Assembly: GCF_000195295.1 (NCBI RefSeq)
Contig: NC_015388.1
Span: forward strand, 1,860,001 to 1,924,000
Direction of reading: 5' to 3'
DNA length: 64,000 nt
Source: Desulfobacca acetoxidans DSM 11109
GTDB taxonomy: Bacteria > Desulfobacterota > Desulfobaccia > Desulfobaccales > Desulfobaccaceae
The notes beneath the pieces are model-generated. The model did not search any database. It saw only the letters and a program-made list of their open reading frames with translations, and was not told where the DNA came from. Both the position numbers and the translations under genes were made by a program. This document shows, in pieces, positions 34,304 through 43,779 of this stretch (its first letter is position 1; each line of letters starts with the position of its first letter).

Positions 34304-34936
34304 TCAAAAGCTTTCGGCCATCTTCCGAGCCTGCTCTATTGCTGACTGCCGCCGTGACCTAGCTACCTCTGGCCCCTGGGCGAGGGTTGGTTCGATAATC
34401 ACGCGCCGAATTTCTTTAAACCCGATGAACCGTAAGATGAACTCCAGATAGGGCCTCTGAAAATCCATGGCCCCGGCGGGGCTGTCGATTGGATACTCCC
34501 CGCCCCGGGCATAGGTGATGAAGATAGGTTTGCCGGTGACCAGTCCCTGATAGCCGCTCTCCGGAGAATATGAGAAGGTGTAGCCCGGTTGTAGGATAAT
34601 ATCCAGATACTGTTTTAGCCGATAGGGAATGCCAAAATTCCACATGGCCGTAGCCAGCACGTATTTATCGGCCGCCTTGAATTGGTTGATCCATTCCTCC
34701 ACCACTTTCCAGGCCTCGGCTTCGGTTTGGGAATGCGGTCGATCATGGAGGATGTTGTATTTGGCCTGAAGGCGCAGGCCGTCGAACGGGGGCAGGTCTA
34801 GAGCAAAGAGATCGAGCGGGACGACTTCGACGGCCTGGTGGTACTGCCGGTAGGCGTCGATAAAAGCCTCAGCCACAGCCAGGGAATGGGAACGGCTGCC
34901 GCGCGGAGAGGCCTTGAGAAAGAGAATATTTTTCAT
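34304..34936 (-). CDS. azoR: FMN-dependent NADH:quinone oxidoreductase/azoreductase
   Basis: A 210-residue flavodoxin-fold protein. FLKASPRGSRSHSLAVAEAF binds FMN phosphate, ATAMWNFGIPYRLKQYLD and TYARGGEYP are conserved AzoR blocks. It reduces quinones and azo compounds with NADH. A single base separates it from the iron-sulfur flavoprotein gene upstream (34938-35507), so the two are co-transcribed. It may help in redox or xenobiotic detoxification. Confidence 0.88.
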   Translation of the reverse strand: MKNILFLKASPRGSRSHSLAVAEAFIDAYRQYHQAVEVVPLDLFALDLPPFDGLRLQAKYNILHDRPHSQTEAEAWKVVEEWINQFKAADKYVLATAMWNFGIPYRLKQYLDIILQPGYTFSYSPESGYQGLVTGKPIFITYARGGEYPIDSPAGAMDFQRPYLEFILRFIGFKEIRRVIIEPTLAQGPEVARSRRQSAIEQARKMAESF

Positions 34937-34937
34937 G

Positions 34938-35507
34938 TCAGTCTCTCAACTTTTTCGCCAACCAGGCGATATTGGCCGCCAGATTTTTGATGGTTTGCAC
35001 GCCCTCGGTATCATTCATGGCCTCGCCTTGATTCAGACCGTAGGCGATGGGCCAGTAGGTAGCGCCGGGAACGATCATTCCCATAATGGAGAAGAAGAAC
35101 AGCAATTGGGCATAGGTGAAGTTCACGCCGGCCCGGCGGGCTACTATAATAGGGGTGCCGACCTTGCGGTGGAAATGATTGTCGCCGTGGCGGGCGACGT
35201 ATCCGGCCCGGTCCAAGAGGGCCATGAGATTGGGCGTGGCCGAACCGAAGTAGACCGGCGAGCCCACCAGCAGGGCGTCAGCGGCCTGCATCTTCGGAAA
35301 TATCTCCTGGAAGTCATCCTCCTGGGCGCAACGGTTCTTCTCTTTTTTACACGACATGCAGGCCAGGCAGGGGTGAATTTTTTTGTTATGCAAAGAGATG
35401 AATTCGGTCTCAAAGCCCTCGTTGGCAAGCAATTCAAGGGCCAGGTTCAAGAGCTGCCAGGTGTTCCCCTCCTTGCGGGGTGACCCGGAAATAGCTACTG
35501 CTTTCAT
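34938..35507 (-). CDS. Iron-sulfur flavoprotein, NAD(P)H-dependent oxidoreductase
   Basis: From ATG at 35507 the protein has 189 residues, with AAGGAAG a few bases upstream; a longer frame to 35570 has no support. It has SGSPRKEGNT as FMN-phosphate loop, then CLACMSCKKEKNRC, which is Cys-x2-Cys-x2-Cys-x6-Cys, the compact motif for the [4Fe-4S] cluster in Isf proteins of anaerobes. GSPVYFGSATPNLMALLDR is a flavin-site segment. It reduces oxygen, peroxide or quinone-like acceptors. The pair with the azoreductase suggests an oxidative-stress or electron-transfer unit. Confidence 0.88.
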   Translation of the reverse strand: MKAVAISGSPRKEGNTWQLLNLALELLANEGFETEFISLHNKKIHPCLACMSCKKEKNRCAQEDDFQEIFPKMQAADALLVGSPVYFGSATPNLMALLDRAGYVARHGDNHFHRKVGTPIIVARRAGVNFTYAQLLFFFSIMGMIVPGATYWPIAYGLNQGEAMNDTEGVQTIKNLAANIAWLAKKLRD

Positions 35508-35758
35508 GATGTCTTCCTTAGCTACTGAGCCTTGTGCGGATTGAGGTTGACTGCGCCACCAACTACCCATCTCAGGATGACCGAGGCGTCAACCACGTAA
35601 CTTTTCATTTCATGGTTCTGCTGATCAGCTGCTTACCGATGGACAGCATCTTCGAGAAGAAAAACTACCTTTGGAAATCTCCGTGTTTATGAGTGAATTA
35701 TGAATTATGACAATTATATAGAATATACAGTGATATTGCTTTCGATCAAGGCAATTCC

Positions 35759-36013
35759 TTACTCGGCTTCGCTTTCCCAGTCGAACCCCGCCGCATAGGC
35801 CTCGTCAAACTTTTGCAGGATATCCTCTGCCAGCAGCCTGTCAGCCTCCTCTACCCAGATAGCTCCCCAACCCTCCTGGGCCACAAAAAGCCCGTCATAC
35901 GCAGTATCCTCGAAGGTACGCAGAAAGAAATCCACCCCCAGGCGCTCCAGGGCGGCGGCCAGGAGTTCGCCCTCAAACCGGTTCTGGATCGTTCGCAGCT
36001 TCAGGTAACCCAT
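35759..36013 (-). CDS. Small DUF2007-like protein
   Basis: An 84-residue acidic protein with a ferredoxin-like start: KLRTIQNRFEGELLAAALERLGVDFF, then a middle containing EDTAYDGLFVAQEGWGAIWV. This pattern, a short helix selecting between two strands, resembles DUF2007/putative signal-transducing proteins. Function unknown. It ends before a 190-bp spacer and has no tight neighbour. Confidence 0.6.
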   Translation of the reverse strand: MGYLKLRTIQNRFEGELLAAALERLGVDFFLRTFEDTAYDGLFVAQEGWGAIWVEEADRLLAEDILQKFDEAYAAGFDWESEAE

Positions 36014-36140
36014 AGCCCACCGTGCCCAGAGACTTGAGATCTGGTTTAGGGTATATCTGGTTCGTCATTATGGCCCCTTGAGGGTCTCTCTAAATCGAGC
36101 CTTCATCTCATGTCTGCTGGGAGACTCATCTCTCATAATT

Positions 36141-36407
36141 TTAATGGCCTTTGTAGACATTACCCCTTGGCCATATCTCGTATACCGTCACGGTCCTTTG
36201 TGTCTCGTCTACCTCATAGAGGATACGCCAGCCCCCTACTTGATATCTGTAATGTCCGGGAAAACCTTTGAATTTCTTAATATTCGGGTTCCTCTTGGGG
36301 TCTGCCTCCAGATGAATAAAACATCTATCAAGTCCGGCTTGGAGCTTGCCCGGGACCTTGTCATAGACTTTCTGAGCCGTTTTGGTGAGCTTGACTTCAT
36401 ATGGCAT
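36141..36407 (-). CDS. RelE/ParE-family toxin
   Basis: An 88-residue protein: PYEVKLTKTAQKVYDKVPGK is the N-terminal strand-helix, GHYRYQVGGWRILYEVDE and VTVYEIWPRGNVYKG hold the catalytic strands with Arg and Lys. The start at 36407 overlaps the antitoxin gene by 11 bases. Known relatives are ribosome-dependent mRNA interferases. A complete, apparently intact pair. Confidence 0.85.
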   Translation of the reverse strand: MPYEVKLTKTAQKVYDKVPGKLQAGLDRCFIHLEADPKRNPNIKKFKGFPGHYRYQVGGWRILYEVDETQRTVTVYEIWPRGNVYKGH

Positions 36408-36603
36408 TTTTCCTGATATCCCTCCACCTCACCACTTCGCCCCTGGCTATCTCCTCCTTGCCCCTGGTTATGGCTTTCATCTCACCCTCGGTAGGCTCTA
36501 CCTCCTCAGGTTCCCGGATATATCTGGCATATTCCAGGACAGCCTCCAGGGAGTCCTCAGGGAGGGTATCCAGAACTTTATTAATTTCTTCCCGGATATT
36601 CAT
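36397..36603 (-). CDS. Antitoxin (small ribbon-helix or DUF2281-like)
   Basis: Sixty-eight residues: INKVLDTLPEDSLEAVLEYARYIR is typical of small helical antitoxins, followed by an acidic then Arg-rich tail (EEIARGEVVRWRDIRKNA). It overlaps the RelE toxin by 11 bases. It should neutralise the toxin and probably represses its own promoter. Confidence 0.75.
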   Translation of the reverse strand: MNIREEINKVLDTLPEDSLEAVLEYARYIREPEEVEPTEGEMKAITRGKEEIARGEVVRWRDIRKNAI

Positions 36604-36661
36604 TGTTCTGCTCCTCTTTCTATCTCTGAAATGCCGTCTTTAGGGACATGCTTTACTATGT

Positions 36662-36769
36662 TTACTCTAAATCCTGAGGTTCTTTATCAAAAAAGGCCTG
36701 GAGATTTTTCTCTGAGAGATACCAACGCTTGCCCTGCTTTTTTCCCGTTATCCGGCTCTGCTTTATCAT
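36662..36769 (-). pseudogene. C-terminal fragment of an HTH_17 excisionase-like gene
   Basis: The frame from ATG at 36769 encodes MIKQSRITGKKQGKRWYLSE then KNLQAFF, matching the second half of MerR-like excisionase DNA-binding domains. An upstream in-frame codon run (ISVRD) is preceded by TGA, and the first half of the domain is in another frame or lost. It is a likely relic of a mobile element or plasmid. Confidence 0.55.
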
Positions 36770-37021
36770 GTCCCGGACGGATATTCATCCCGGTCTTTGC
36801 GTGAATAACCTCTTCAATGTCTCCAGACTCCCGGAGGTTTTCTAGTCTAACCACTTCGGTGAAAAAATCCTTGCCTTTTTTACCTTTTTAACTTAGTGTG
36901 TTTTTAAACCGATATACAATCATATCATCAAACCACGTTCAGCAAACTGTTTTTATCAGTCACGATTTGAGGCCGAGCGGCTGTTGGGGAATGCCTCGGC
37001 TTAGGGAGGAGCAGGCGTCTC

Positions 37022-38161
37022 ATGTCCACTCCCCGTCTCCAGGTTGGAGAGGAAGCAGTCATATCGGCTGCAGTTCTTCCGATTCTGATCGATGTTATAG
37101 TGCAAGAGGGTTTCCAGCCGGTGGGTCCCACGGTTCAGGACGGTTATCTGGTTCTGGATGCGCTGTCTGGGACCGCCGATCTTCCCCAGGGTTGGACCAC
37201 CGATGCCGATGCCGGGGCGTTCCGGCTGACTCGCCGGGACGATCAGGCCTATTTCGGTTTTAACCTGGGCCAGGAGTCCTGGAAAAAATATCTCTATCCA
37301 CCCTCTGTGCCCCTTTTCCGAACTGAACGGCAGGAGAGCGGACTCAGGTTTCAGTATCTTCCTGAGGAAGTCCCGTCCTATGCCTTTATCGGCGTCAGGG
37401 CCTGCGAGTTGGCCGCCCTGGCAATTCATGACCGCATCTTTCTTCAGGGTCCGTACTCCGATCCGGTTTACGCCGCTCGGCGGCAGTCCCTCTTCATTGT
37501 GGCGATCAATTGTACGGAGTCCGACGCCGCCTGTTTCTGTGCCTCCTTGGGGACCGGTCCAGGGGCCGCGGCTGGTTTCGACCTGGCCCTGACGGAAATC
37601 AGCTGCGGTTCGGACGGCGCCTTTCTGGTGACCGTGGGAACCCCGCGCGGAGCCGAGGTGATTTTGAAGTTGCCCTGGCAACCGGCTACCGGCGCGCAAC
37701 AGGAACGGGCGAGGGAACTCATCCGCCAGGCGGCCCACAGCCAGAAACGAAACCTGTCTACCGATGACTTGCCCGGATTGTTGTATAACAATTATAATCA
37801 CCCGCATTGGGATGAAGTGGCTGCTCGCTGCCTCAGTTGCGGCAACTGCACCTTGGTCTGCCCCACCTGTTTCTGCCATCGGATTGAGGATAAAAGCGAT
37901 CTGGATGGCCGGGCGGCTGAACGCTGGCGCCACTGGGACGCCTGTCACACTCTCCAGTTCGCTTATATCCACGGCGGCAGTCTGCGGAACTCTCCCAAGT
38001 CGCGCTACCGGCAGTGGCTGACTCATAAACTGGCCGCCTGGTTCGACCAATTCGGCTCCCTCGGCTGCGTCGGCTGCGGCCGCTGCCTGGTCTGGTGCCC
38101 GGTGGGCATTGATCTTACGGCGGAAGTTCAAGCTATCCGGGTAAATCCCACACAGGAGTAA
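37022..38161 (+). CDS. hydB: Sulfhydrogenase beta subunit (Fe-S)
   Basis: A 379-residue iron-sulfur protein. [17 protein letters not shown] and [17 protein letters not shown] are two [4Fe-4S] ferredoxin-like motifs near residues 275-365. The N-terminal 260 residues resemble the sulfhydrogenase beta family, with [14 protein letters not shown] in the middle. It passes electrons between the NiFe active site (alpha, delta) and the FAD subunit (gamma). AGGGAGGAG precedes the ATG. It starts the plus-strand operon and shares a base (TAATG) with the next gene. Confidence 0.88.
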   Translation: MSTPRLQVGEEAVISAAVLPILIDVIVQEGFQPVGPTVQDGYLVLDALSGTADLPQGWTTDADAGAFRLTRRDDQAYFGFNLGQESWKKYLYPPSVPLFRTERQESGLRFQYLPEEVPSYAFIGVRACELAALAIHDRIFLQGPYSDPVYAARRQSLFIVAINCTESDAACFCASLGTGPGAAAGFDLALTEISCGSDGAFLVTVGTPRGAEVILKLPWQPATGAQQERARELIRQAAHSQKRNLSTDDLPGLLYNNYNHPHWDEVAARCLSCGNCTLVCPTCFCHRIEDKSDLDGRAAERWRHWDACHTLQFAYIHGGSLRNSPKSRYRQWLTHKLAAWFDQFGSLGCVGCGRCLVWCPVGIDLTAEVQAIRVNPTQE

Positions 38162-38622
38162 TGTCCATGGAAAACCTGGAATCAATTCTGGCGTCCCATC
38201 CCTTCCTGGCCAGTCTTACCGGGCAGCAGATCCAGTTACTGGCCGGCTGCGCAACTTTGGCAACCTATCGGGCCAATGAGGTAATCTTCACTGAGGGGGA
38301 AAAGGCCGAACGACTATTTCTGTTGCGCTTCGGACGGGTGGCAGTGGAGGTGCATCGTCCTCGCCGCGGTCCTCGAACCATTTACACCCTGGGCGAGGGA
38401 GATCTGTTAGGTGCATTGGGGGCGGAGGCGGTGGAAGAATGGTTCTTCGATGCCCGAACCCAGGAGGTTACCCGCGCCATCGTTTTCCAGGTCGACTGTC
38501 TGAGGAAGCTATTCGCGGAGCATCCAGACCTGGGTTATGAACTGTTGAGACGCTTTGTCCAGGTTCAGGCCAAAAAAATAAAACTATTGAAACTGCAACT
38601 GGTGGATTTTTATGGCTCCTAA
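38161..38622 (+). CDS. Cyclic-nucleotide-binding-fold protein in hydrogenase operon
   Basis: A 153-residue protein that is almost only a cNMP-binding domain: [20 protein letters not shown], then [27 protein letters not shown]. There is no DNA-binding helix-turn-helix after it; the C-terminus is helical ([20 protein letters not shown]). A one-base TAATG overlap with hydB and 11-base overlap with the next gene show translation coupling. It could be a regulatory subunit that senses a nucleotide and binds the hydrogenase, but that is inference. An alternative start is at 38167. Confidence 0.8.
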   Translation: MSMENLESILASHPFLASLTGQQIQLLAGCATLATYRANEVIFTEGEKAERLFLLRFGRVAVEVHRPRRGPRTIYTLGEGDLLGALGAEAVEEWFFDARTQEVTRAIVFQVDCLRKLFAEHPDLGYELLRRFVQVQAKKIKLLKLQLVDFYGS

Positions 38623-39485
38623 CATGCACGGGGTGACAGCCCAGCGAGAAACGGCCAGAGAATATCCCATGCTGCCCCGGCCCTTTCAGGTGGTCGGTCG
38701 CCGGCAGGAGTTGCCTGATACCTTTACCCTGTATTTACAGCCCCAGGACGGAGCGCCGGTATTTCAGTTCCAACCTGGGCAGTTTAACATGCTCTACCAT
38801 CCGGGTGCCGGTGAATCGCCCATTTCTATCAGCGGCGATCCCGCTAAACCCGAAAAAATGGTGCATACCATCCGCGCCGTGGGGAACGTTACCCGCTCGC
38901 TGCAGAAATTGCGGACCGGCGATTGTTTGGGGTTGCGAGGTCCGTTTGGCACTCCCTGGCCGGTAGAGGCGGCCACCGGTCTCGATCTGGTCATCCTGGC
39001 TGGCGGTCTCGGCCTGGCGCCCCTGCGTCCGGTTATCTACCATGTCCTGACGCACCGTGAGGACTACGGCAATGTCGAACTCATCTACGGTGCCCGTTCG
39101 CCCCAGGACCTCCTCTATCGCAGCGAACTGGAGCGCTGGCGGGGGCGGTTCGACCTGCGGGTGCATGTCACCGTCGACAGCGCTGATCAGCGATGGCGCG
39201 GGCACGTGGGGGTCGTAACCAATCTCATCGGCCGCGCCAACTTCGATCCGCAGAGCACCGCCGCCCTGATCTGCGGCCCGGGCATTATGATGCGCTTCTG
39301 CGTACAGGAACTGATTCGCCGAGGATTGGCCCCCCCGCAATATCTATGTTTCCCTGGAGCGCAATATGCAATGCGGTCTGGGTCTTTGCGGCCATTGTCA
39401 GCTTGGCCCTTTTTTTGTCTGTAAAGACGGTCCGGTCTTCTCCTACGACCGTATCGGCAGGTGGTTTGAACTGCGGGAAGTGTAG
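38612..39485 (+). CDS. hydG: Sulfhydrogenase gamma subunit (FAD/NAD), +1 frameshift
   Basis: A ferredoxin-NADP-reductase-like subunit. [15 protein letters not shown] binds FAD and [20 protein letters not shown] binds NAD(P). After APP near 39348 the frame should be followed by [20 protein letters not shown] with CQLGPFFVC, the [2Fe-2S] ligands, and end at TAG 39483. Instead seven Cs at 39340-39346 shift the frame into [15 protein letters not shown] and a stop at 39424. With six Cs it would have 290 residues. This is either a read error or a real (possibly phase-variable) frameshift. It transfers electrons to NAD(P). Confidence 0.85.
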
Positions 39486-39650
39486 GCCGTTCCTTATTTG
39501 ACAAGGCCTTTGGCGGTATCCTGGGCTTTTTGGCCCAGGCGGAAAAGATTCTTGCTTGATTTTTTCTTCTTTCCTTGAGGGGGAAGTTTCGGGGTGAGAG
39601 GAGAAAAAGCCACTCCATTCCACATAAGCTCTCATTGCTGCGAGGACGCC

Positions 39651-40421
39651 ATGAGCTCCCTGCTAAAACTCGCCGTCTGGAAATTTGCTTCCTGTGACGG
39701 CTGTCAATTAAGTCTACTGAATTTAGAAGACTACCTCCTGGACATCGTGGGCCGGGTGCAGATCGCCTATTTCCTGGAGGCAAGCCGCGACGTCGCTCCT
39801 GGTCCGTACGATCTGTCGCTGGTGGAAGGCTCTATCACCACACCGGAAGATGCCCATCGCATCAAGCAGGTGCGCCGCCGCTCCAAACTGGTAGTTACCA
39901 TCGGCGCCTGCGCTACTGCCGGGGGCATCCAGGCTCTACGCAATTTCACTGATGTAAAGGACTATATTGCAGCGGTCTATGCCCGGCCGGAATATATCAA
40001 AACCTTGGAGCAGTCTACCCCTATTGCCGAACACATCAAGGTGGATTACCAGCTTCCCGGCTGCCCGATCAACAAAAACCAACTTTTGGAGTTAATCCAA
40101 GCCCTGCTGCAGGGCCGCACCCCGCGGTTCGCCGATGAGTCTGTCTGTGTGGCCTGTAAACTGCGGGGCAATGCCTGTGTCATGGTGGCCGATGGCGTGC
40201 CCTGCCTCGGGCCGGTGACCCACGCCGGCTGTGGTGCCCTCTGTCCCAGCTATCATCGGGGTTGCTATGGTTGCTACGGTCCCAAGGAGACGGCGAACAC
40301 CGCCGCCCTCAGTGTCCGCTTTCGCCAGTTGGGCCTGTCGGAAGCCGACATTGTCCGTCTTTTTCGGACCTTCACCGCCTATGCCGAACCATTCCGTCAG
40401 GAGAGCCAGGCCCATGAATAA
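39651..40421 (+). CDS. hydD: Sulfhydrogenase delta subunit (NiFe small subunit)
   Basis: From ATG at 39651 (GAGG just upstream) the protein has 256 residues. [16 protein letters not shown] near residue 14 is the proximal Fe-S cluster motif of NiFe small subunits; [16 protein letters not shown] and [17 protein letters not shown] complete it. Cys clusters [13 protein letters not shown] and [17 protein letters not shown] supply further cluster ligands. There is no Tat signal, as expected for a cytoplasmic group 3b enzyme. ATGA overlaps the alpha gene. Confidence 0.9.
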   Translation: MSSLLKLAVWKFASCDGCQLSLLNLEDYLLDIVGRVQIAYFLEASRDVAPGPYDLSLVEGSITTPEDAHRIKQVRRRSKLVVTIGACATAGGIQALRNFTDVKDYIAAVYARPEYIKTLEQSTPIAEHIKVDYQLPGCPINKNQLLELIQALLQGRTPRFADESVCVACKLRGNACVMVADGVPCLGPVTHAGCGALCPSYHRGCYGCYGPKETANTAALSVRFRQLGLSEADIVRLFRTFTAYAEPFRQESQAHE

Positions 40422-41697
40422 AACGATCAGAGTTGCCAATCTTGCCCGGGTGGAAGGTGAGGGGGCTTTAAAACTCAAGATTAAGGACGGTCGCGTCACC
40501 GAGGCCAAGTTTAGCATTTTCGAGGCCCCCCGCTTTTTTGAGGGCTTTTTGCGGGGGCGCCGAGGTGACGAGGCACCAGATCTCACCGCCCGCATCTGCG
40601 GCATCTGCCCCGTGGCCTATCAGATGAGCTCGACCCACGCTTTGGAGGGCATCCTAGGTCTCAGCGTTGACGGCCAGCTAAGGGAACTGCGCCGCCTGCT
40701 TTACTGCGGGGAGTGGATCGAGAGTCACGCCCTGCACGTCTATTTTCTCCATGCGCCTGATTTCTTAGGCTATTCCAGTGCCATTGCCCTGGCCCAGGAT
40801 TATCCCGAGATCGTCAAAGAAGGTCTGGCCCTCAAGAAGGCCGGTAACGACCTCGTCGCCCTCCTCGGCGGTCGGGAGATTCACCCAGTGAACGTTCGGG
40901 TGGGCGGCTTTTATCGAACCCCGCGGGTTCAAGAGCTGCGGGCCTTGGCTGATCAGCTTCAGGCAGCCCTAAAGATAGCCCTGAAAACAGTGCGTTGGGT
41001 CGCCGGTTTTGACTTCCCGGACGCCGCCGCCGATTATGAATTTGTCGCCCTGAGACATCCGGAGGAATATCCGCTCTGTCAAGGCCGCCTGGTCTCCAGT
41101 CGGGGACTGGATATCAGCGCCTTTGAATACGAGGATCATTTCGCCGAAGAACACGTCCGGCACAGCACTGCCCTGCAGTCCCACCGGATAGGAGCGGGGC
41201 GTTACCTGGTCGGCCCCATGGCCCGCTTTAACCTGAACTTTGACCGGCTGACGCCTCTGGCCCAGGCCGTCGCCCGAGAAGTAGGCCTGACCCCGGACTG
41301 CCGTAATCCTTTTCAGAGTATCATTGTCCGCAGCGTTGAGCTGGTCTTTGCCTGCGAAGAAGCCCTGCGGATTATTCAGAGCTACGAACGTCCCGACCGG
41401 CCGTGTTTAACCGCTCCCTGGCGGGCCGGTCGGGGTTGCGCCATCAGCGAGGCCCCTCGGGGCAGCCTCTACCACCGCTACACCCTTGATGAGCAGGGCG
41501 TCATCCTCAACGCCCGTCTCGTTCCACCCACCTCCCAGAACCAGAAGTCAGTCGAGGACGACCTCAGCCGGGTAGCAGAAGCCAATCTGCACCTCGACGA
41601 TGACCGGCTCACCCTGATCCTGGAACAGGCCATCCGCAATTACGATCCTTGCATCTCCTGCTCCACCCACTGTCTGCATTTTCAGATTGAACGTTAA
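40414..41697 (+). CDS. hydA: Sulfhydrogenase alpha subunit (NiFe large subunit)
   Basis: From ATG at 40414 the protein has 427 residues; earlier starts lie inside hydD. The N-terminal NiFe motif is [11 protein letters not shown] and the C-terminal one DPCISCSTH, supplying the four Cys ligands of the NiFe centre. The tail after the last motif is only eight residues (CLHFQIER), so the protease-cleaved extension is short. With beta, gamma and delta it makes a group 3b-type H2:NAD(P) or sulfur-reducing enzyme. No maturation protease or hyp genes are in the window. Confidence 0.92.
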   Translation: MNKTIRVANLARVEGEGALKLKIKDGRVTEAKFSIFEAPRFFEGFLRGRRGDEAPDLTARICGICPVAYQMSSTHALEGILGLSVDGQLRELRRLLYCGEWIESHALHVYFLHAPDFLGYSSAIALAQDYPEIVKEGLALKKAGNDLVALLGGREIHPVNVRVGGFYRTPRVQELRALADQLQAALKIALKTVRWVAGFDFPDAAADYEFVALRHPEEYPLCQGRLVSSRGLDISAFEYEDHFAEEHVRHSTALQSHRIGAGRYLVGPMARFNLNFDRLTPLAQAVAREVGLTPDCRNPFQSIIVRSVELVFACEEALRIIQSYERPDRPCLTAPWRAGRGCAISEAPRGSLYHRYTLDEQGVILNARLVPPTSQNQKSVEDDLSRVAEANLHLDDDRLTLILEQAIRNYDPCISCSTHCLHFQIER

Positions 41698-41762
41698 GAG
41701 GGCCAATAGTTTTGATATCGGCAGTCAGCCAGGCAACTAATTTTTTTCGATCTGTTCTTATC

Positions 41763-42623
41763 TTACTTACCTGTATTTGTTTTTGCTTTGTTTTTGTTAA
41801 TTAAGGTGGCCACATTTTCGAGAGCGCCTGTCGCCAGCCGCTCAGCATAACCGGCAGCTATTGAAATAGAAAGAACAAGGGCGCCTTCATGCTCCAAATT
41901 TACCTGGAATATGCCAGCCTGTAAGCCGAGATAGACTACCAAAGCGCCAACCCCGCCCCACAAGGGACGTATCAAGGTGACATACCAGGTAAGCAGTTGA
42001 TCTATAATGCGAGCGCTGGCGCTCTTTTGGGTGGTAGAGAGAAAAGAAAAGATGGTTCCTCCCAGAGCTCCAAAGAGGAAAACAAGCAGAAGCATATTAA
42101 TACTTGCGTGTTGTTCTATTTTACCTAAAGGAAGGCGGCTATTGGGAAATCCAAAAAGTATAAGAAAAAATATTGCCAATAGGACAACTGTAAAGTAAAA
42201 GAACCAACAAAATATTTGCCGTTTTATTAGATCATTTGTAAAGTATCGGTTATCAAAATGTTCGTCCAGGATTTTCCTAGCCTCGGCAAGATTCTCCATT
42301 TTTACCGGATGAGTAATTAGTTCGCTGACTGTTTTTTTACGCCAGGAGGATAATTTCTCCTCTGCTTCATTATGAAGACTCCTTGCTTCTGCCTCTAATT
42401 GATTTTGATCTAAAGCTTTAAGTCCCAACCGATATGCTGATTTAAAGAAATGATACCCTTCATTGATGGTTAGGGCTTCTTCTGCCATTTTGAGGAGGTT
42501 TTCCCAGGATGTTCTCGTATCTTCATCTGTTTTCATCATTATATTGGTGAATTCTTCTCTGTATGACTGAATTGAGGAATTCAACCGCTGTAGACGCAGC
42601 CTAAATCTCATAAACCATTTCAT
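41763..42623 (-). CDS. Membrane protein with coiled-coil N-terminus
   Basis: A 286-residue protein. Residues 1-130 are charged and helical, with a probable coiled coil (DQNQLEAEARSLHNEAEEKL). Residues about 145-270 have four hydrophobic segments (FCWFFYFTVVLLAIFFLILF; MLLLVFLFGALGGTIFSFL; WGGVGALVVYLGLQAGIF; VLSISIAAGYAERLA). It ends with a basic tail. I recognise no family. It is 73 bp downstream of the NUDIX gene on the same strand. Confidence 0.6.
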   Translation of the reverse strand: MKWFMRFRLRLQRLNSSIQSYREEFTNIMMKTDEDTRTSWENLLKMAEEALTINEGYHFFKSAYRLGLKALDQNQLEAEARSLHNEAEEKLSSWRKKTVSELITHPVKMENLAEARKILDEHFDNRYFTNDLIKRQIFCWFFYFTVVLLAIFFLILFGFPNSRLPLGKIEQHASINMLLLVFLFGALGGTIFSFLSTTQKSASARIIDQLLTWYVTLIRPLWGGVGALVVYLGLQAGIFQVNLEHEGALVLSISIAAGYAERLATGALENVATLINKNKAKTNTGK

Positions 42624-42696
42624 CTTATACCTTTTGTGAACAACGGTTCTCCGCTGAACTTTGATATTATCATTGCCATACAGCTTCCTCGAGAGT

Positions 42697-43155
42697 TCAT
42701 TTAACCAGCCCTTTTATAACATAAGCTGAGTTTTGGACGAGCAAATCACGCTCCTTGGGATAGGTAAGTCTACGAATGGCTTCCTCAACCGAGAGCCATT
42801 CACAGCGTCCTACCTCTTCGGATTCTCTAAAATGAGAATCACCTTTCGGAACCATATGCCAAAATAATACTACTTTGGGAATATGGTTATGCTTGTAACA
42901 GACGCATCCGGCAAACTCAATTATTTCGGTCTCAAAGCCGGTTTCTTCCTTAGCCTCCCTCTGGGCGGCTGTCTGGATGCTTTCATCAGCTAAACTGACT
43001 TTTCCTTTAGGTAAGGTCCAATCCTGATACCTATTCCGAAACACCACGGCAATCTGCCTTTGCCCCTTATCCTCTCGCCACAACAGGCCGCCGGCAGCAA
43101 AAATTATCTTAGAGTCTTTGAGGATTTTTTGGAGAGTACTTTTCGACTCGTTCAT
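42697..43155 (-). CDS. NUDIX hydrolase
   Basis: A 152-residue protein. GKVSLADESIQTAAQREAKE followed by ETGFE is the NUDIX box (GX5EX7REXXEEXGX) with all key Glu residues. WTLPKG precedes it. It hydrolyses nucleoside diphosphates linked to another moiety, likely Ap4A- or dinucleotide-like, in the cytoplasm. There is no extra domain. It diverges from the IS remnant starting at 43118. Confidence 0.9.
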   Translation of the reverse strand: MNESKSTLQKILKDSKIIFAAGGLLWREDKGQRQIAVVFRNRYQDWTLPKGKVSLADESIQTAAQREAKEETGFETEIIEFAGCVCYKHNHIPKVVLFWHMVPKGDSHFRESEEVGRCEWLSVEEAIRRLTYPKERDLLVQNSAYVIKGLVK

Positions 43156-43441
43156 ACGATATATGTCCTTTGCAATGTATTGGGCTACAGGTTACCCTAT
43201 CTATGGGCCCATAGTTCTGGGCGCCAGGCTTTTCTTCGTGGTCATTCTCCAATATCTCTATGATCTTTCGGATCGGGAGGTGGAGGAGCAGATTACCTTT
43301 AATAGGGCTTTCAAGTGGTTCTCGGGATTGAGCGCTGGAGAATTTTCTCCGGATCATACCACCCTGTGCCGGTTTCGTCAACGTTCGGGGGATGAGGGGG
43401 CAGGGCCATTTCCGAGTAATGCTCAATTGAGGGATAGGTAG
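43118..43441 (+). pseudogene. IS1182/IS5-like transposase N-terminal remnant
   Basis: The frame between about 43180 and 43400 has VILQYLYDLSDREVEEQITF then FKWFSGLSAGEFSPDHTTL and CRFRQR. This is the DUF772 N-terminal part of IS1182 or IS5-family transposases. After the Arg-Gln-Arg the similarity stops and the rest of the transposase (DDE core) is gone. No inverted terminal repeat could be identified. The relic sits between the NUDIX gene and tRNA-Lys. Confidence 0.75.
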
Positions 43442-43657
43442 AATACTGCCCTTGCCACTTCAAAGTTACCTTTTCCTCTGCTAACCTCTGGTTTATTCTG
43501 CCATCCAAATCAGGGATAAGTTTTCCCAAAGCCCTCCTCCATTCATTTTTGCTCCCAAAAGTTCACTCCTTCACGACTTTGAAATTAGCCTGCCATTATT
43601 CTTGACAAGCCCAAGCTGGGCTGATAAAAATAACGATGATCAACAGAGAGTGAGCAG

Positions 43658-43733
43658 GGGCCGTTAGCTCAATTGGTAGAGCAACTGACTCTTAATCAGT
43701 AGGTTCGGGGTTCGATCCCCTGACGGCCCACCA
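43658..43733 (+). tRNA. tRNA-Lys (CTT)
   Basis: Seventy-six bases including the encoded CCA. The acceptor stem pairs GGGCCGT with ACGGCCC, the anticodon stem-loop is ctgactcttaatcag with CTT in the loop, and the T loop is ttcgatc. A terminator hairpin follows. Confidence 0.95.
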
Positions 43734-43741
43734 GGAAATTC

Positions 43742-43779
43742 AAGGGGGTTAGCGATTTTCGTTGGCCCCTTTTTCTTTT
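43742..43779 (+). terminator. Terminator after tRNA-Lys
   Basis: AAGGGG pairs with CCCCTT around an inner stem (ttagcga/tcgttgg), followed by TTTTCTTTT. It also overlaps the end of the truncated RelE frame on the other strand. Confidence 0.75.

Noticed and set aside
37001-38185. 394-residue minus-strand frame opposite hydB
   Set aside because: Shadow frame; the plus strand carries the Fe-S Cys motifs and operon context.
43311-43529. Minus-strand frame between the IS remnant and tRNA-Lys (QRLAEEKVTLKWQGQYS)
   Set aside because: Might be a gene relic, but it has no ribosome site, overlaps the IS remnant and matches nothing I recognise.
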